NCBI RefSeq assembly: GCF_000002235.5
Contig: NW_022145606.1
Coordinates: 19,736,980-19,800,979 of the forward strand
From: Strongylocentrotus purpuratus
Lineage: Eukaryota; Echinodermata; Echinoidea; Camarodonta; Strongylocentrotidae
Direction of reading: 5' to 3'
Length of the DNA: 64,000 nt
This document shows positions 45,956 through 59,600 of the stretch, piece by piece. Position 1 is the first letter of the stretch; the number at the start of each line of letters is the position of its first letter. The position numbers and the translations under genes were made by a program. Under the pieces are notes generated by a model that had not been told where the DNA came from, searched no databases, and saw nothing but the letters and a program-made list of their open reading frames with translations.

Positions 45956-47440
45956 TATTCCTCGTGGTGCGAGTCCCCCCTCCGAAATTAATACGAGACG
46001 GCAATTAACCCGTTGATATTATCTACCCCTCATTTCCCTCCTCTTCAAGACCACACTGCCACTTTCAGACAGTTACCTAGAGATGTAATATTCGCTGTTA
46101 AAGTTTATTAATAAATCAAAAGAATCTGACTAAAAAACATTATAAAACTGTCTATATATTCCTCGTGGTGTAAGTCCCCTTTACGTGTTAAAATCATCAA
46201 ATTTCCCATAGAAGGGGACTTACACCACGACTAATATACTCCTCGTGGTGCGAGTCCCCCTCCGAAATTAATACGATACGGCAATTAACCCGTTGATATA
46301 TTATCTACCCCTCATTTCCCTCCTCTTCAAGACCACACTGCCACTTTCAGACAGTTACCTAGAGATGTTAAATTAATATACGCTGTTAAAGTTTATTAAT
46401 AAATCAAAAGAACCTGACTAAAAAACACTATAAAACTGTCTATATATTCCTCGTGGTGTAAGTCCCCTTTACGTGTTAAAATCATCAAATTTCCCATAGA
46501 AGGGGACTTACACCACGACTAATATACTCCTCGTGGTGCGAGTCCCCCCTCCGAAATTAATACGATACGGCAATTAACCCGTTGATATTATATACCCCTC
46601 ATTTCCCTCCTCTTCAAGACCACACTGCCACTTTCAGACAGTTACCTAGAGATGTTAAAAGAATATTCGCTTTTATAGTTTATCAATAAATCAAAAGAAT
46701 CTGACTAAAAAAACACTATAAAACTGTCTATATATTCCTCGTGGTGTAAGTCCCCTTTACGTGTTAAGATCATCAAATTTCCCATAGAGGGAGACTCGTA
46801 CCACGAGGAGTATATTAGTCGTGATCCGAGTCCCCTTCTACGAGAAATTTGATGATCATAACACGTAAAGGGGACTTGCACCACGAGGAATATATAGACA
46901 GTTTTATAGTGTTTTGAGTCATTTTATTTGATTATATTGAAGTTACCTAGAGATGTTAAAAGAATATTCGCTGTTATAGTTTATCAATAAATCAAAAGAA
47001 TCTGACTAAAAAAACACTATAAAACTGTCTATATATTCCTCGTGGTGTAAGTCCCCTTTACGTGTTAAGATCATCAAATTTCCCATAGAGGGAGACTCGC
47101 ACCACGAGGAGTATATTAGTCGTGATCCGAGTCCCCTTCTACGAGAAATTTGATGATCTTAACACGTAAAGGGGACTTACACCACGAGGAATATATAGAC
47201 AGTTTTATAGTATTTTGAGTCATTTTATTTGATTATATTGAAGTTACCTAGAGATGTTAAAAGAATATTCGCTGTTATAGTTTATCAATAAATCAAAAGA
47301 ATCTGACTAAAAAAATACTATGAAACTGTCTATATATTCCTCGTGGTGTAAGTCCCCCTTACGTGTTAAGATCATCAAATTTCCCATAGGAGGGGACTTA
47401 CACCACGAGGAATAAATAGACAGTTTGATAGTGTTTTGAG
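45955..47440. repeat. Array of hairpin-forming units with CCTCGTGGTG
   Basis: Units of about 300 bp repeat, each containing CCTCGTGGTGTAAGTCCCC and its inverse GGGGACTTACACCACGAGG. Two copies (about 46725-46912 and 47020-47212) form palindromes of nearly 190 bp. The last (about 47329-47435) is a compact one with 32-bp arms ending in CTGTCTATATATTCC. No coding frame. Confidence 0.85.
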
Positions 47441-47459
47441 TCATATTATTTATCATATT

Positions 47460-49550
47460 GAATGATAGAAAAGAGAATAAGAATACAGAATATTATGTTG
47501 TTTGAAATAGTGTCCTAGCCAGTATTTTTTGCATCAATACAAATATGTGTGGTGGAAGGAAATCCCCCGTGTATAAATGTTCTGTGTGAAGCTTCGCATC
47601 ATGGACAATAGATTTCTTTGACAACCTCCCAACCGTGAATCCTTTAGAAAGATTGCTGGAAAATAAGGTACGTCTCAAGTTTGTCCCCAGTGACTCGGAT
47701 GACGATATAGCCGTCTTTATTATCCTCTGAGTAAGTAAGATTTAGTGTATTAATCGTTCGTAAAATATAGCTTTATTAACAAATAATAGTTAATGTTGTC
47801 AAAAATCTTTACCTTCAGTCCCATCAATAGGTTTTCATGGTGGAATGTAGACAAAAGAAGAAGAGGCGGCGCGGAAGAAGAAGAAAGACTGCATGAGGAG
47901 GAGGTGGAGGGATACCTTGATTTAGCGCTTGAGAGTAGATTCTTAAAAACTGTTTACCTGCATCCTTTATCCTTCACATGTCATGTGCAAAACCAAAAGA
48001 AATGGGAGCAAGCAAAATAAATATAATTTACATTATATGTATTTACTATTAAATTATTGTCATGATTGTTGCATGTTGTTGGCAATGAAAGTCTATTTAG
48101 AAGTCTAGATCTAAACCTAGAGTTCTACTAGATGATCAGATCTAGTCTAGTCTAGTCTAGTCTAGTCTAATAATAAATGTTAGACTATATTGAATGGGTT
48201 CAAGAATTTTGCCAATGAGAAGCGTCAAAATGGATCATGTGTGTGTGTGCGTTAATTTTAACCAGTCCATAGCCTTACACACGCACGGGGATCGGGAGTG
48301 CATTTTGGTGATAACACTTAACGGCCATGCAAAAAAAGGTGCAACAAAAAGGCATAATGCATGCTGCATGTAATTCAACGGATGTTTACGTGAAGTGGCA
48401 CCATGCACTGCACAGTCCTGTTTACAAAGCCACTGCTGCTGTGATCGTCTGTGTGCACATATTATTTGTTATGAAGGTTGCTGGTTTAAAGTGTTATCAC
48501 CTTGCTAATTAAGTAAGATTGTCGACCCTATTTCATAAAACAAATGATACAGGTTTTCATTTGTGACATTATGGCGATGCAGCGCTATTCAAGTATTCAC
48601 AATGGCACAAATTACACTCGGCAGCGCCTCATGAATTTGATTGCACCATAGTGACTACCTTCATGCGCTGCATCGACCATAACACACTCACACCTGTGTA
48701 TTATTTGTATAATATTGATATTGATAATTGAAATGTTTAATTCTAAATGGTATGCATTACATTACATGTATGAATTATGTTATGGCTTAGCATAGACCGA
48801 AAACTTCAGTCTCTCTAATCGTCGGTTGTTCCACTGAGACTACGTCTGGCTCCACTAGACTGACAACAAATGTCAGTTTTATTAAAGAAATGACCCAAAT
48901 CAGATGGTTATTGCTGTCTAGGCTTAGCATAGCTTGCTCCAAAATCATATCGTTACCGGTACTGTAAATTATATAGTAATAAATCAGTTCTCTAACTTCC
49001 AGCTAACTCCAGGGAGCTTTTACTTTAATGTTTACTAATTAATTTTATACATGTCTGTAAGGGACCCCACTGGAAATAAGCTCTCGAGCTTTCGTGGGTT
49101 ATCCTATTCAAGCTGACTTATTTTTGATCTGTTATTATTGTATATTGTTGTATGTTGGAAGCTTGTCAATAAAAATCAATCAATCAATCAATCAATCACA
49201 TGCACTATCTTGAATAATGCTTTAATAAATATATGCCATGCCAAGTATCAAGACAAAATAGTCTACTGCAATGCAACAGCACAGTTCACTTATTTCATGT
49301 TACGGTATTGAAAAGACAGCAAGTGACTCAAAATATGATATACATGTAGGGTCTGTGAACATGTACATGTATATGATGTATATTTGTGTATACCTGTAGT
49401 ACATGTATAGTTACATGCAACGACTTGGGAGGTTGAAACTTGAAACCTTGAGAGAAAGAAACAAGAGTGTCTTGAAAGAAATAGGTGTGTAGTGTAAACC
49501 TATTACTGTATAAGTGATGTGCTACTTTACAACAATGGATACTGTGAAGA
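47460..49550. other. Spacer with one unidentified open frame
   Basis: The frame 47793-48020 (75 codons, Glu/Arg-rich centre) begins near an acceptor-like TTTACCTTCAG. I do not recognise the product and give it little weight. A (TCTAG)n run lies near 48143-48168 and (ATCA)n near 49177-49198. Otherwise nothing is seen. Confidence 0.4.
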
Positions 49551-49553
49551 CCT

Positions 49554-49868
49554 GGGGGGTGTTTCACAAAGATCCTAAGTTGAACTTATCTCTAAGTTGG
49601 ACTTAAAAATTATGGAAAGCCATTAGCATCTTTGAAAATATTTTGTAAAAGTTATTTTGAAAGGCATTAATTGTTTATTCAAACCATTCATATTGTCTAT
49701 CATCAAGGAGATTTCATGTTCTGGATGTGGAATTCATAAAAAAAGTCTAAAATACTTGAATTTCTGCTTTTGAATATATTTCATTTTAAGACTCCAATGG
49801 CTGTCCATAATTTTTAAGTCCAACTTAGAGTGTTAAGTTCTACTTAGGATCTTTGTGAAACACCCCCC
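49554..49868. mobile_element. MITE with GGGGGGTGTTTCACAAAG ends, copy 1
   Basis: Terminal inverted repeats begin GGGGGGTGTTTCACAAAG and continue with GATCCTAAGTTGAAC and CTAAGTTGGACTTAA. A second full copy is at 63111-63422. Non-coding, 315 bp. Confidence 0.8.
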
Positions 49869-49876
49869 AGGGTTCA

Positions 49877-50008
49877 GGGTATTGTTTCACAAAACATGGT
49901 TAGGTTCAAATTTGCCGATATCCCATTGAAACTCGTATTAATTTACATGTTCCAATGGCATGTCTGTGTTAACTTGTATCTGCGTGACAGTTTTGTGAAA
50001 CACAGCCC
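49877..50008. mobile_element. MITE with TGTTTCACAAAAC ends
   Basis: GGGTATTGTTTCACAAAAC pairs with GTTTTGTGAAACACAGCCC. The internal TCCCATTGAAA core is shared with the element at 783-916. Confidence 0.6.
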
Positions 50009-50662
50009 AGGAATCCAAATAGGCAGCATGAAAGTCAGTTTGATTTAATGGTTTGTGATAATTTACATGCATTCCAAAAATTATGGTGCAATAAAAAAAA
50101 ATATTTATCATATAGATGATGATGATGATTATTAAAATATTATTACAATAAGTAGTACTTATTTTTACTGTATGATAATATAAAAACAGAGTGCACCTGT
50201 ACATGTATGCATGTTATGTAATTTACATAGACTTACAATGTAGTTTCTATGAAAATATTGGAAATAGACAACAAATGTCATCTATTCAAAGCATTGATGT
50301 GTTAAAAATACATACTGGTACATGCAGACATACATGTACACTACATGCTTTTCATGTACCGTTAGATAGCGTATCTTCTTTAATCTTTATTTAAAAACAA
50401 AACCCTCAAAACATTGTCATTGATGATTGTGTTCTTAGTTGACTGACTTCTCTGTAATGTAACTCTGTTTTTTGTTTAGAATGATATTTTTTGTTTTCAG
50501 AGTTTGTTTTTATTCAATCCTTTTCTCCTTGACCTTACAGACAGCCATTGACCTGAGGTGCTAATATACGGTGCTGCTTCTGCCTGGTCTTCACAATGAT
50601 GTCACATGCCATTTCATTCACTGTGTGTTCAGCGTGAGAATTCCAGAACATAGAGCTTCAAA

Positions 50663-53600
50663 ATGTCACTTTCTTCCCTTTCATTGCCGGGAAATGTATG
50701 CAGAGTTGTAGGTAAGTTTGACTGCACATGTATCATTAAAGGGTTGTTCAGATATATATGATGTGGTGAAATACCGCAAACATAGCTGCCACTGTTTTTT
50801 TCTTACGTGTATAAGAATTGCAACTGAACACAACAAGAGTCCTTTGTGTAATGCTAAAACGTAAGCTCTTTGCTAAAAGAAAAAAAGATACTGAAATGTG
50901 AAGCGTTTATGCTTTCAAGATAAAGTTGAGTTCTAGTCATGCAATTGCATTGTGAAAGAAAAGGTGTGGAATGGATCAAAAAAAGTTGATCATGTAGCTT
51001 GTAGTATTTGTGTGTACTGCAAGGTTCTGGAGTCATCAGAATCATAATAAATTTGGCCCAGTCTTGGTAAAGTAACCAGCACTGTACACAGAAAGATGCA
51101 TATGGGACTTCACAAATGGTGTCAGGGCTACATACATGTACTTGTACATGTAGTGTACCTTGATTTCCTTATCTTTATGCTCATTACTCAGGCAATATAC
51201 ATTTTCTACCAAAATTGTTTGGCAAATGACATTTATTTGTAATATCTTGAACATTCAGTGTAAGTTTTGTTTGATTCTGTGAGAATTCATTTTCTTTTTT
51301 TACCAGAACTCAAGTGTATCTTTAAATGTTATCGTTAACAAAAACAGCACCTTTGTCCCTGTCATATACATGTACAGTGTACACTGTATCTGAACGAGTC
51401 TAACATGCACATTTAATCACCAAAAATCATGTTTTCTTCAATTTCTTGTACATGTAGACATTATTAATTTCTTTACATCTTTTTGTTGTTGTTGCATTTT
51501 TTGTAATTTTTTGATTAATGATAACAAGATAAAATTCAGTTGAACAAAATTGTAATACTGCAATAGAACTAAAAATCAATTGGATGAATAAAGGAATGAG
51601 CCATTTTTTGTACATCTTTGTAAAGTGCCTCAATAGGAATGATTAAAGGTAAAGACCAGTATTGGCAACGCCCCAATTTCAAAAAATGAAATGGAAGCTC
51701 TCATTACCAATCATGTGAAAGAATATGTTTTGACTAATACATGATGATAAAAAATTTGCCGGGAAACCGCCTACTAATTCATATATTTGGTAAATTTATT
51801 TCTCTCATGGTCTGGTGAGAGAGATAGGGTAGTCCCATATACATCTTTCTGTGTATAGTGCTTGTAACTTTACGAAGAATGGGCCAAATTTCTTATCATT
51901 TTGATGATTCCAGAACCTTGCAGATGCTAGATGCTAGATGATCAACCTTTTCTGATCGATTCCACAACGTTTCTTTCACAATGCAATCGCATGACCATTA
52001 CTGGTCTTTACCTTTAATATAATTCACCTGTTAGAATAGTCAGTATACAAATTGCATTATCTGCATTGTACATTACGTGTTGTTAGGTATTAAAAAGCAA
52101 GCCATAATGTTTGTTCTGCGTACATTGTAGCAACAACTAATAAATACAATGTATATCCTGACTATTGATATACTTTATTATTCATAACATTTATGAATGA
52201 AATGAAATAATTTGTACTGAGGCACGTACATGCATTACATATGATTACAATACAAAAAATGCCATATTGGAAGACTAGTAAAATTCCTTTGTTAAAGCAA
52301 CTACCGGTAACTAGTGCAGACACTGCATGAAGCACATAGAGCAGAACGACTGGCAATAGTTTAAATGCCTGCAAACTATTGCAATGGCTGGGATAGTTAT
52401 TGTTTCTGTGACATATTGATGGAGTGTGTAATGGATTGAGTTTGCCAGGTGATAAATGCCATGTAATGAAATAATATCTCAATAACCTTTGTCTGTCTCC
52501 ATTTGATGAGTCTAGTCTACTGAATGAAACCTTTCTATGCATCATGATTTGTTGGTACATGTACATACAATGTACACCTGTTTCTATCTAGAGGCCTTAG
52601 GGGGACTCTTCTTGGTAGTGCTAAAGCTATGGTCACAAATCAGAGCAGCGACCGACCGATCAGTAGCCTGCTCGGTCGCTGCTGGAATTAGGCATCGCCC
52701 AGCGATTAGGTCGGTGCCCTGGCGGCGACCGCCCAGGCACCGAGCATATTTTGGACGGCGAGTGAAAAGTGAGCAGGCGCCGCCCAAATTTTAACTCCGC
52801 GCTAAAACTTCAGCGGCGACCGAGCGATGCCCAAAAAACGAGCAGTGCCTGGGCGGCCGCCTCTCGATGGCCGGGCAGCCGCCGGGCAGAATTGGTTAAA
52901 AAGTCGCCGCTCGGCCGCCGAGCAGACTACTTTTGGGTAATGTGACCATAGCATAACACAATTTATTTTTAATTTAGAAATATGGGACCAGAAGGTCTAT
53001 CTTGCAGATGCACGGCACGCACATGCAACATCAGCCAGTTTTAAAATAGATTTGGAGAAGGAAGATCTGTGAGAGCAAATGCTTACAGTAGGCAAAACAT
53101 GTACATGTACATGCACAGTACGTACATGTACTCCTAAAAAACAATACATCCATGAATACAAAAATAAATTGCATTTTATTGACTCTGGAGTGAGTCATCA
53201 ATAGCTTTACCTTTACATGTACATGATGTGGTGCACATGCAGGTCTAAATGTAGGCTCTAGCCACAACAATAACCGCCCAAGTTTGACAAGGGTCTGACT
53301 TAAAGACTATAGTATCAAACAGGGGTGTAGTGTAGTAGCGGGTTCATCACTGAATGAACCTTGTGTTTGTGTGCAATTAGCACTGACTCATTCATTGTTG
53401 TGGTGCCATTGCGATGACAATTTGTCAGCATGAATATTTTGGGGAATATGGGTTGATCATTGTTGATTTACATAGTGGCTGATTGTTCTTTTCTCTCTCT
53501 CTCTCTCTCTCTGTGAATTAACTTAACTATTTTTACCCTTATCCCAATTTTGAATTCCTTAAGTATGACAAACATTGGTTTGTCCCAATCAGGGAGGTGT

Positions 53601-56600
53601 CCCAATTAATGTTTCTTGAGAATGTGACATATATTAAAGCTTTACATGACTTGAAAAAGTATTCAACCAGTCCTACTTTATTATTGACCTACTAAAACAA
53701 AATACATGTACATGTACCGTACATCAAATTTACAATGATTACAAGTAATTTAGTTGTTAATTGTATACATGTACATGTACATGTACCGGTATATCACATG
53801 CACTTACAATTTATCCCTTCCTAATGATACTTGCATTAGAAAAGAGGAAGTTAAAGTGTGCCAGTCATCTAAGAATATTAATAATATACCGTAGGTATAA
53901 TGTACAGTGTACAAATTAAGAAAAACTAAACAAAACTTTTCCCGGCTCGCAAGGAACTCACTTCGGACTTGGGTTCTGGCCGTGCACATCCGTATGTACA
54001 ATGTACATGTGCATGTGTGTTAAATTGTCTACAGGTACACTGTACCTACCGGTAAAAAAGATGTTTTGCTATTCACTGATAATGTATTTAAATTGCAATA
54101 TCTCTTTGTAAAAGTAATATTCAAAGCGCATGGTTAGACTGACTACTGTATACATGTAGCAACATTCAAACTTTTCAAAATATACACTGTAGCAGTTAAA
54201 AAATATATTTCTTTTTTTCTTCAAAAACCTTCATCTCAGAAGAATTTTTATTATAAATGGCAAGTAGTACAATAACAGGTGAATGAAACACACCTGGGGA
54301 GGAAGCATCCATACATTTTGAATACATGCATTTACGTGGTAAACCCCTTCGCATTTAGTATGTTAGGTTATCAAGAAAATAGTGATGCCCATGTTGTGCC
54401 GAGTCCCTGTACAGTGTACATTATTATTGCTTTATAACCCCCCCCCCCCCCATCCTCATACTAGTAGGGCACCTTATAGATAAATGGGCAAGAGTACAAT
54501 AAATCTCTCATAATAGATGTTAAAGTTATTTTTTGTGGTGAGGTTTCCTGTTAAGTTGGTTGGTTAAACATTCCTTCTGAATGATATAATCCTGTACATG
54601 CCCAAAATGTAAATATTGCTCAAGATCATGCAGAGGCAGTTCAACTGCCGAGTGCTGAGACACATTAACATACAGTATGTTTGCTCACTCAGAATTGACA
54701 TGTTTACAAAGTCTCATAATTAAAGTGTGTTAAGTGTGAATTCCAATTGACATTGTCATGGTAGAGAAATGAGAAAGAGAGAGAGAGAGAGAGAGAGAGG
54801 GGGAAGAGAGAGGGGGGGGGGGGGGGGGGTGTAGAGACTAGATAGAGAAACACTGTACATGTAGGGTGTTGGGGGAAGGGTAGTGTCCACACTGTAACAA
54901 AGGACAAAGTGTACAGCTGTAGATAAAAATGTACAGTACGTGTACATGAAGACAATTATGCTTATTGATAAAAACAAACAAAAACAATTAATAAGTTAAA
55001 ACCAGTCTGGTAGCTGATGGGAAACAAGATCATTTATGTTTTTCCTATCTACAATACTTAGTAATACATGTACATGTACATTGCAAAACAAGGCAAACTT
55101 ATTTTTAAACAAGAGAACCAAAACAATACAAATCCAATAAACGTAACTTATATGTATTTAAGGAAGTTTACAGATAAAAAAAAAACCATGACCATATTTA
55201 TTGAAACATATTGATATCACGATGTTCTTCACAACCATATCAAAATACAGGATGTAAGATATTGTAAATGAAAATCAATATTCTGTCGACCAGCATCTTC
55301 GATAAATAAAGTGTTAGATATATAATGGAGTGGCACTGGGCCTTGTACACTATACATTATTAATATCAAATGCCATTTTACTAACATACATGTACATTGT
55401 ACATAGCCAACCAAAATCCAACCTTGATAGCAAACAAATCTTAAAGAAAGGAAAAAAACAAAACAAACAAAGAGCCCATTAGTGTTTAATTCAGGTAGCG
55501 CAAATGGCAAAATGTTGACCACAAGAGAATTATAAAAATTATGTAGACTTGAAATCTTTAAAAAATCACTGAACCTCAACATTAAATGTTAATTCTGTGC
55601 AATTTGAGTTTGTCATGACAGTTAACTACATTTTCCCTTACATGAAATAAATACCGGTATTGTTTTCAGAATACAACCCTGGGTTTGTCAATGTGAATCT
55701 CTCATTTTTACGAATTAACACTTGTGTCCTTTTTGCATGTAGCCCACCAAGCCAGGGATCTTCTATACAAGGGAAAGGATGACTCCAACAACGCCTTTGT
55801 GACGTTCACTCTAAACAAGAATAAATTTGCTACCTCCGTCTTAGAGAAGACACAGAGACCTATCTGGAATGAAGAGTGTGAATTGTAAGTAAATTCTAAT
55901 ATATCATTTATCTATTTTGCATCTTAAAGGCACACTGTCCTACTTGTAGCTGCTTGCTCCCTCTATATAGAAAACTTTCCAAATCGGTGCCTGTTGGTCC
56001 CCCATGATCCTCTTTTTCCTATGTTAAATGAGAGCTGAGTTAATGAGATAGCCACCTGTCACAGTGAGCTCGATGGCTCACTGGGTGGTCTAATCCCTTC
56101 TTGTTGAAGTAGTAAAGCCTCCCTTTAAAGCCCATCTGCACTAGTTTTGCCTAGGGGATTATACCTCCCTGCAAGGTCACTGACAGGTGGTTATCTCATC
56201 AAATCAGTTCTCAAATAACACAATTAAAAGAGGATCATGGGGAACCAACAGGCACTGATTAGGCATTGTTTGCTATATAGAGGGCGCAAGTACCTATAAG
56301 TACTGCAGTGGGGATTTAAGTCACATATCCACCACACATGGTGCTCAAGGTGCTCCAATATTACCCTAGCTCTGCTGGGCTACCGATATCAGTGCTCACA
56401 GCATTCAAGGAACTCTTTCCCACCTGGTGGGTGGAGAGTGGCAAATTTAGATTGATGTCTTGCCAAAGGATATTGGTGCCGCGGCGGGACTCAAACCGTG
56501 AACCCTTTGATCCATAGTCAAGCTAGACCACAACACCTTTCCAAAGTAGAGTATAGTCGAGGAGTTGTGGTCTAGAGGATACGTCACCAGACTGTACAAT

Positions 56601-59600
56601 TTACCTACATGTAGCTTGAAACTGTCCAGTATTATCTTTAATATAAAAAAAGTATATTCCATTTTTTAAATCATCTGACAATTTAAATTCTAAGATTTGA
56701 AAAATACATTTAATAATGTTTTTGATTTTTTTTTAAAGGAGGAGTATATGAGATTAAATTTATATATTTAAGGCATGTTCAAATCTTTCATGAATTACAC
56801 TTCCATTCCACTATTCTATTCTGTCCATTTTTCCACTTTTCACGGCTTAAATGTAAGGATAGCAGAATATTTATGGAATACTTTATACAAAACAAAGCTT
56901 GTATGTCCAATGTAAATACCAATATAGATAGATATAGATTTCAGTGACTCTCACGCAGGACATGTACGGTATTTTTCAACCATTTTCGGTTGTTAAATTT
57001 TAATAATTCAATGTTTTTTTCTTTTTTTTTCTTGCAGTGTGATAGCAGACCAGGGAGGGACTCTAGAACTCATAGTCTGCCATTCAGACTTTTTACGAGA
57101 ACGCTTTTTAGGGAGAGTAGAGGTATCTCTGAGTGGTGTAGCAGCTTCATATGGAAAGAGCATCAAAAAGTAAGTTGATCTTCGAAGTGTAGCTAATAAA
57201 ATTTTTGTGACACCTTTATTTAATAATAATAATAATATATCTATTTACAAGGTATACATTGCAGCTACTATATTAGTATACTCTATTGCACTTAGTACCA
57301 AGTATCACATTATTACCCTGCATGGCTGTAGCTTAGCTGACTAAAGCATTCAAGGAATTTTTACCTGCCGCGTTCATTTCACATGGGTAGAGAATGGCAA
57401 ATGTCTTGCCAAAGTAGGCAGGTAAGTTCTCTTTATTTACCATTAGGAAGGCACTATGGCTCATTTGAAAGAACAATTTGATGTGCTAGTGCCTTTTTGT
57501 AAGACATTAATCCTCATTACCAAGTCCCTCAGAGAGGACCTAATGTTGTTGGTTCCCTGGTTGCTTACATGTACTTACATTATACAAGCATACACGTGAT
57601 TTCATATCAGTCAGGTTTAATCTCATAATGTGTTATTTTATACAAGAACGGATTATAATCATTTACTGCATTACTTTATATCTAGATGGTACAAGTTACA
57701 GCCCAAGAAAGGCAAAGAGGCCAAGAAGCTTGGAGATAGAGGTCAACTGGAGGTCACAGTTCAGATCATTTACAGGGAAGATGTGGCTCAGCTACAGGCC
57801 AAAGCTCAAGAGAAGAAGCCAGCCTTGCTTAATTTGCTGCCCTCACCAGGTTAGTATAACTTGGTTTAAAATGAAATGATATTTGATGCATAAGACTGTC
57901 TCATTACAAATGATTTCATTCACCTGTTACAAATAAATGTCTTTTAATAGTCAATATGCCAATACACCCTTTTATGGTTACAACAGTGGGCATGCGCAGA
58001 CATTTAATTTACGAGTAAACAAGGTATATGTTGTGAGTGCACAACGCAGGCAGTGTCGCAACAATACATGCACATCTCAAAACATTGAAGATGCAATGTT
58101 TATGCGCAAATTAAAATGGCGGCCTTAACCGCAGAAATTGTTGCTAGGTAGGACAAACATTACAACAAAATGTTACTTACCTTGGGAGTTCCACTCCCAA
58201 GATACATCAGCGTTGCCACTTTTTGTTTTCTCTGATGACAACTTAATAAATTCATAACTTTCCTATCTTTGATCGGATATTGTTCAATCTTTCACAAATT
58301 TGATTCTTTCACTTCTCTGCTATTAGTAAAAAAAAAAAAAAAATCTAATTTTAGGGTGGCATTCCTATTAAATATGAGAAATCATAGGTGATTTATTCAG
58401 ACATTAGAAAATATATGTTCAGCTAACTTGTGATTCTGCTTTATTTTATCTTCGTGGCTAGCATGGAGAAGAAAACAGTCTGGCTCATCTCCAGATGTAA
58501 GGAGGAAAGATTCGAGAAAAGATTCTGCGAATGATGAATACTTCAATGATATCAACCGAGAGCTTCAGTTCAATGACCCGGTAAGCACCACATTCAAAAC
58601 TCTCATAGGGACAGGTAGCATCTAGCATCTATTATAATCTCCCTGTCCCAGATTGTACATTATTTATTATGGGATAGATAAACGGTGTACCAAAGGCTTC
58701 AAGATTATTTTACACGTCTGTTTCCAGTGCATGATAAATCTATACTGGGGTATAAAAGGTTTTCTTGGAGGTAATCAACTCCGGAAATGGGTAATAATAT
58801 TATCACCAAGGTCATTTTGCCTTCAGCGTGGGAAGATAGTACATGATACACCATGCTACTTGCAAACTATACAGTAGTGAGCTGTTTCATTGCACTAGTC
58901 GTCTGCTTAAGCAATGTCGCACATGAACTCTTCGCCTTTACCTATGTTTTAATTGCCTACGCATATCTAACAACAATGTTTTGCAAAATGAAAACCCATC
59001 AGCTCCTAGCATGTAAGTCTTGTTGGCATCACTGAAAACAGACTATCACATATGCAATAGTTTTGACTATCACTATTACCACCAAGATATGCAATCTCGT
59101 ATTCGTCATGTGACCTCATTTAGCCCAATCACGATGCAAGATTCGTGCTATGTGGTATATAACATCGTGCTTTCTGCTTTGTCCCACACATAGGCCTTCT
59201 ATTCGGATGACTCTCAATCTGTCGCTTCTTCTATGAGTGATGACTTCCGTACCACGCACCATCATCGATACTCGACACCCGACGTCGTCGACCAGGCAAG
59301 GGATCTCCGATCACAGCCCCCTACCCCGCCCATTCAGAAGCCCCCTCCCTCTAACAGATTTCGGCCAGGAGGATTGACCGGCTCAGCAAGGGGCAAGGGG
59401 GGAATCGGGAGGAATGTTAAAACAGCATTGGGTAACATCTCAAAAGCATTGGTGAGTGAATTATCTTTTGTGCTGCCTGTCTGTCTTTTTTTCTGTTCCT
59501 TCTATTTTCAATATTCTGTTTGCCAAGAGCAAGAAGAGTGAAATAATTGATTTTTCATCTGTGACGGGGCTTTCATTATTATGTCATCTACCTTTTCTCA

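Noticed and set aside
47793-48020. Possible small gene with acceptor-like start
   Set aside because: No partner exon joins in phase with it convincingly, and I do not recognise the product. It is kept only as a note in the spacer entry.
52537-52794. Arg/Pro-rich open frames on both strands
   Set aside because: They lie within the GC-rich MITE at 52626-52952 and start in unrelated flank.
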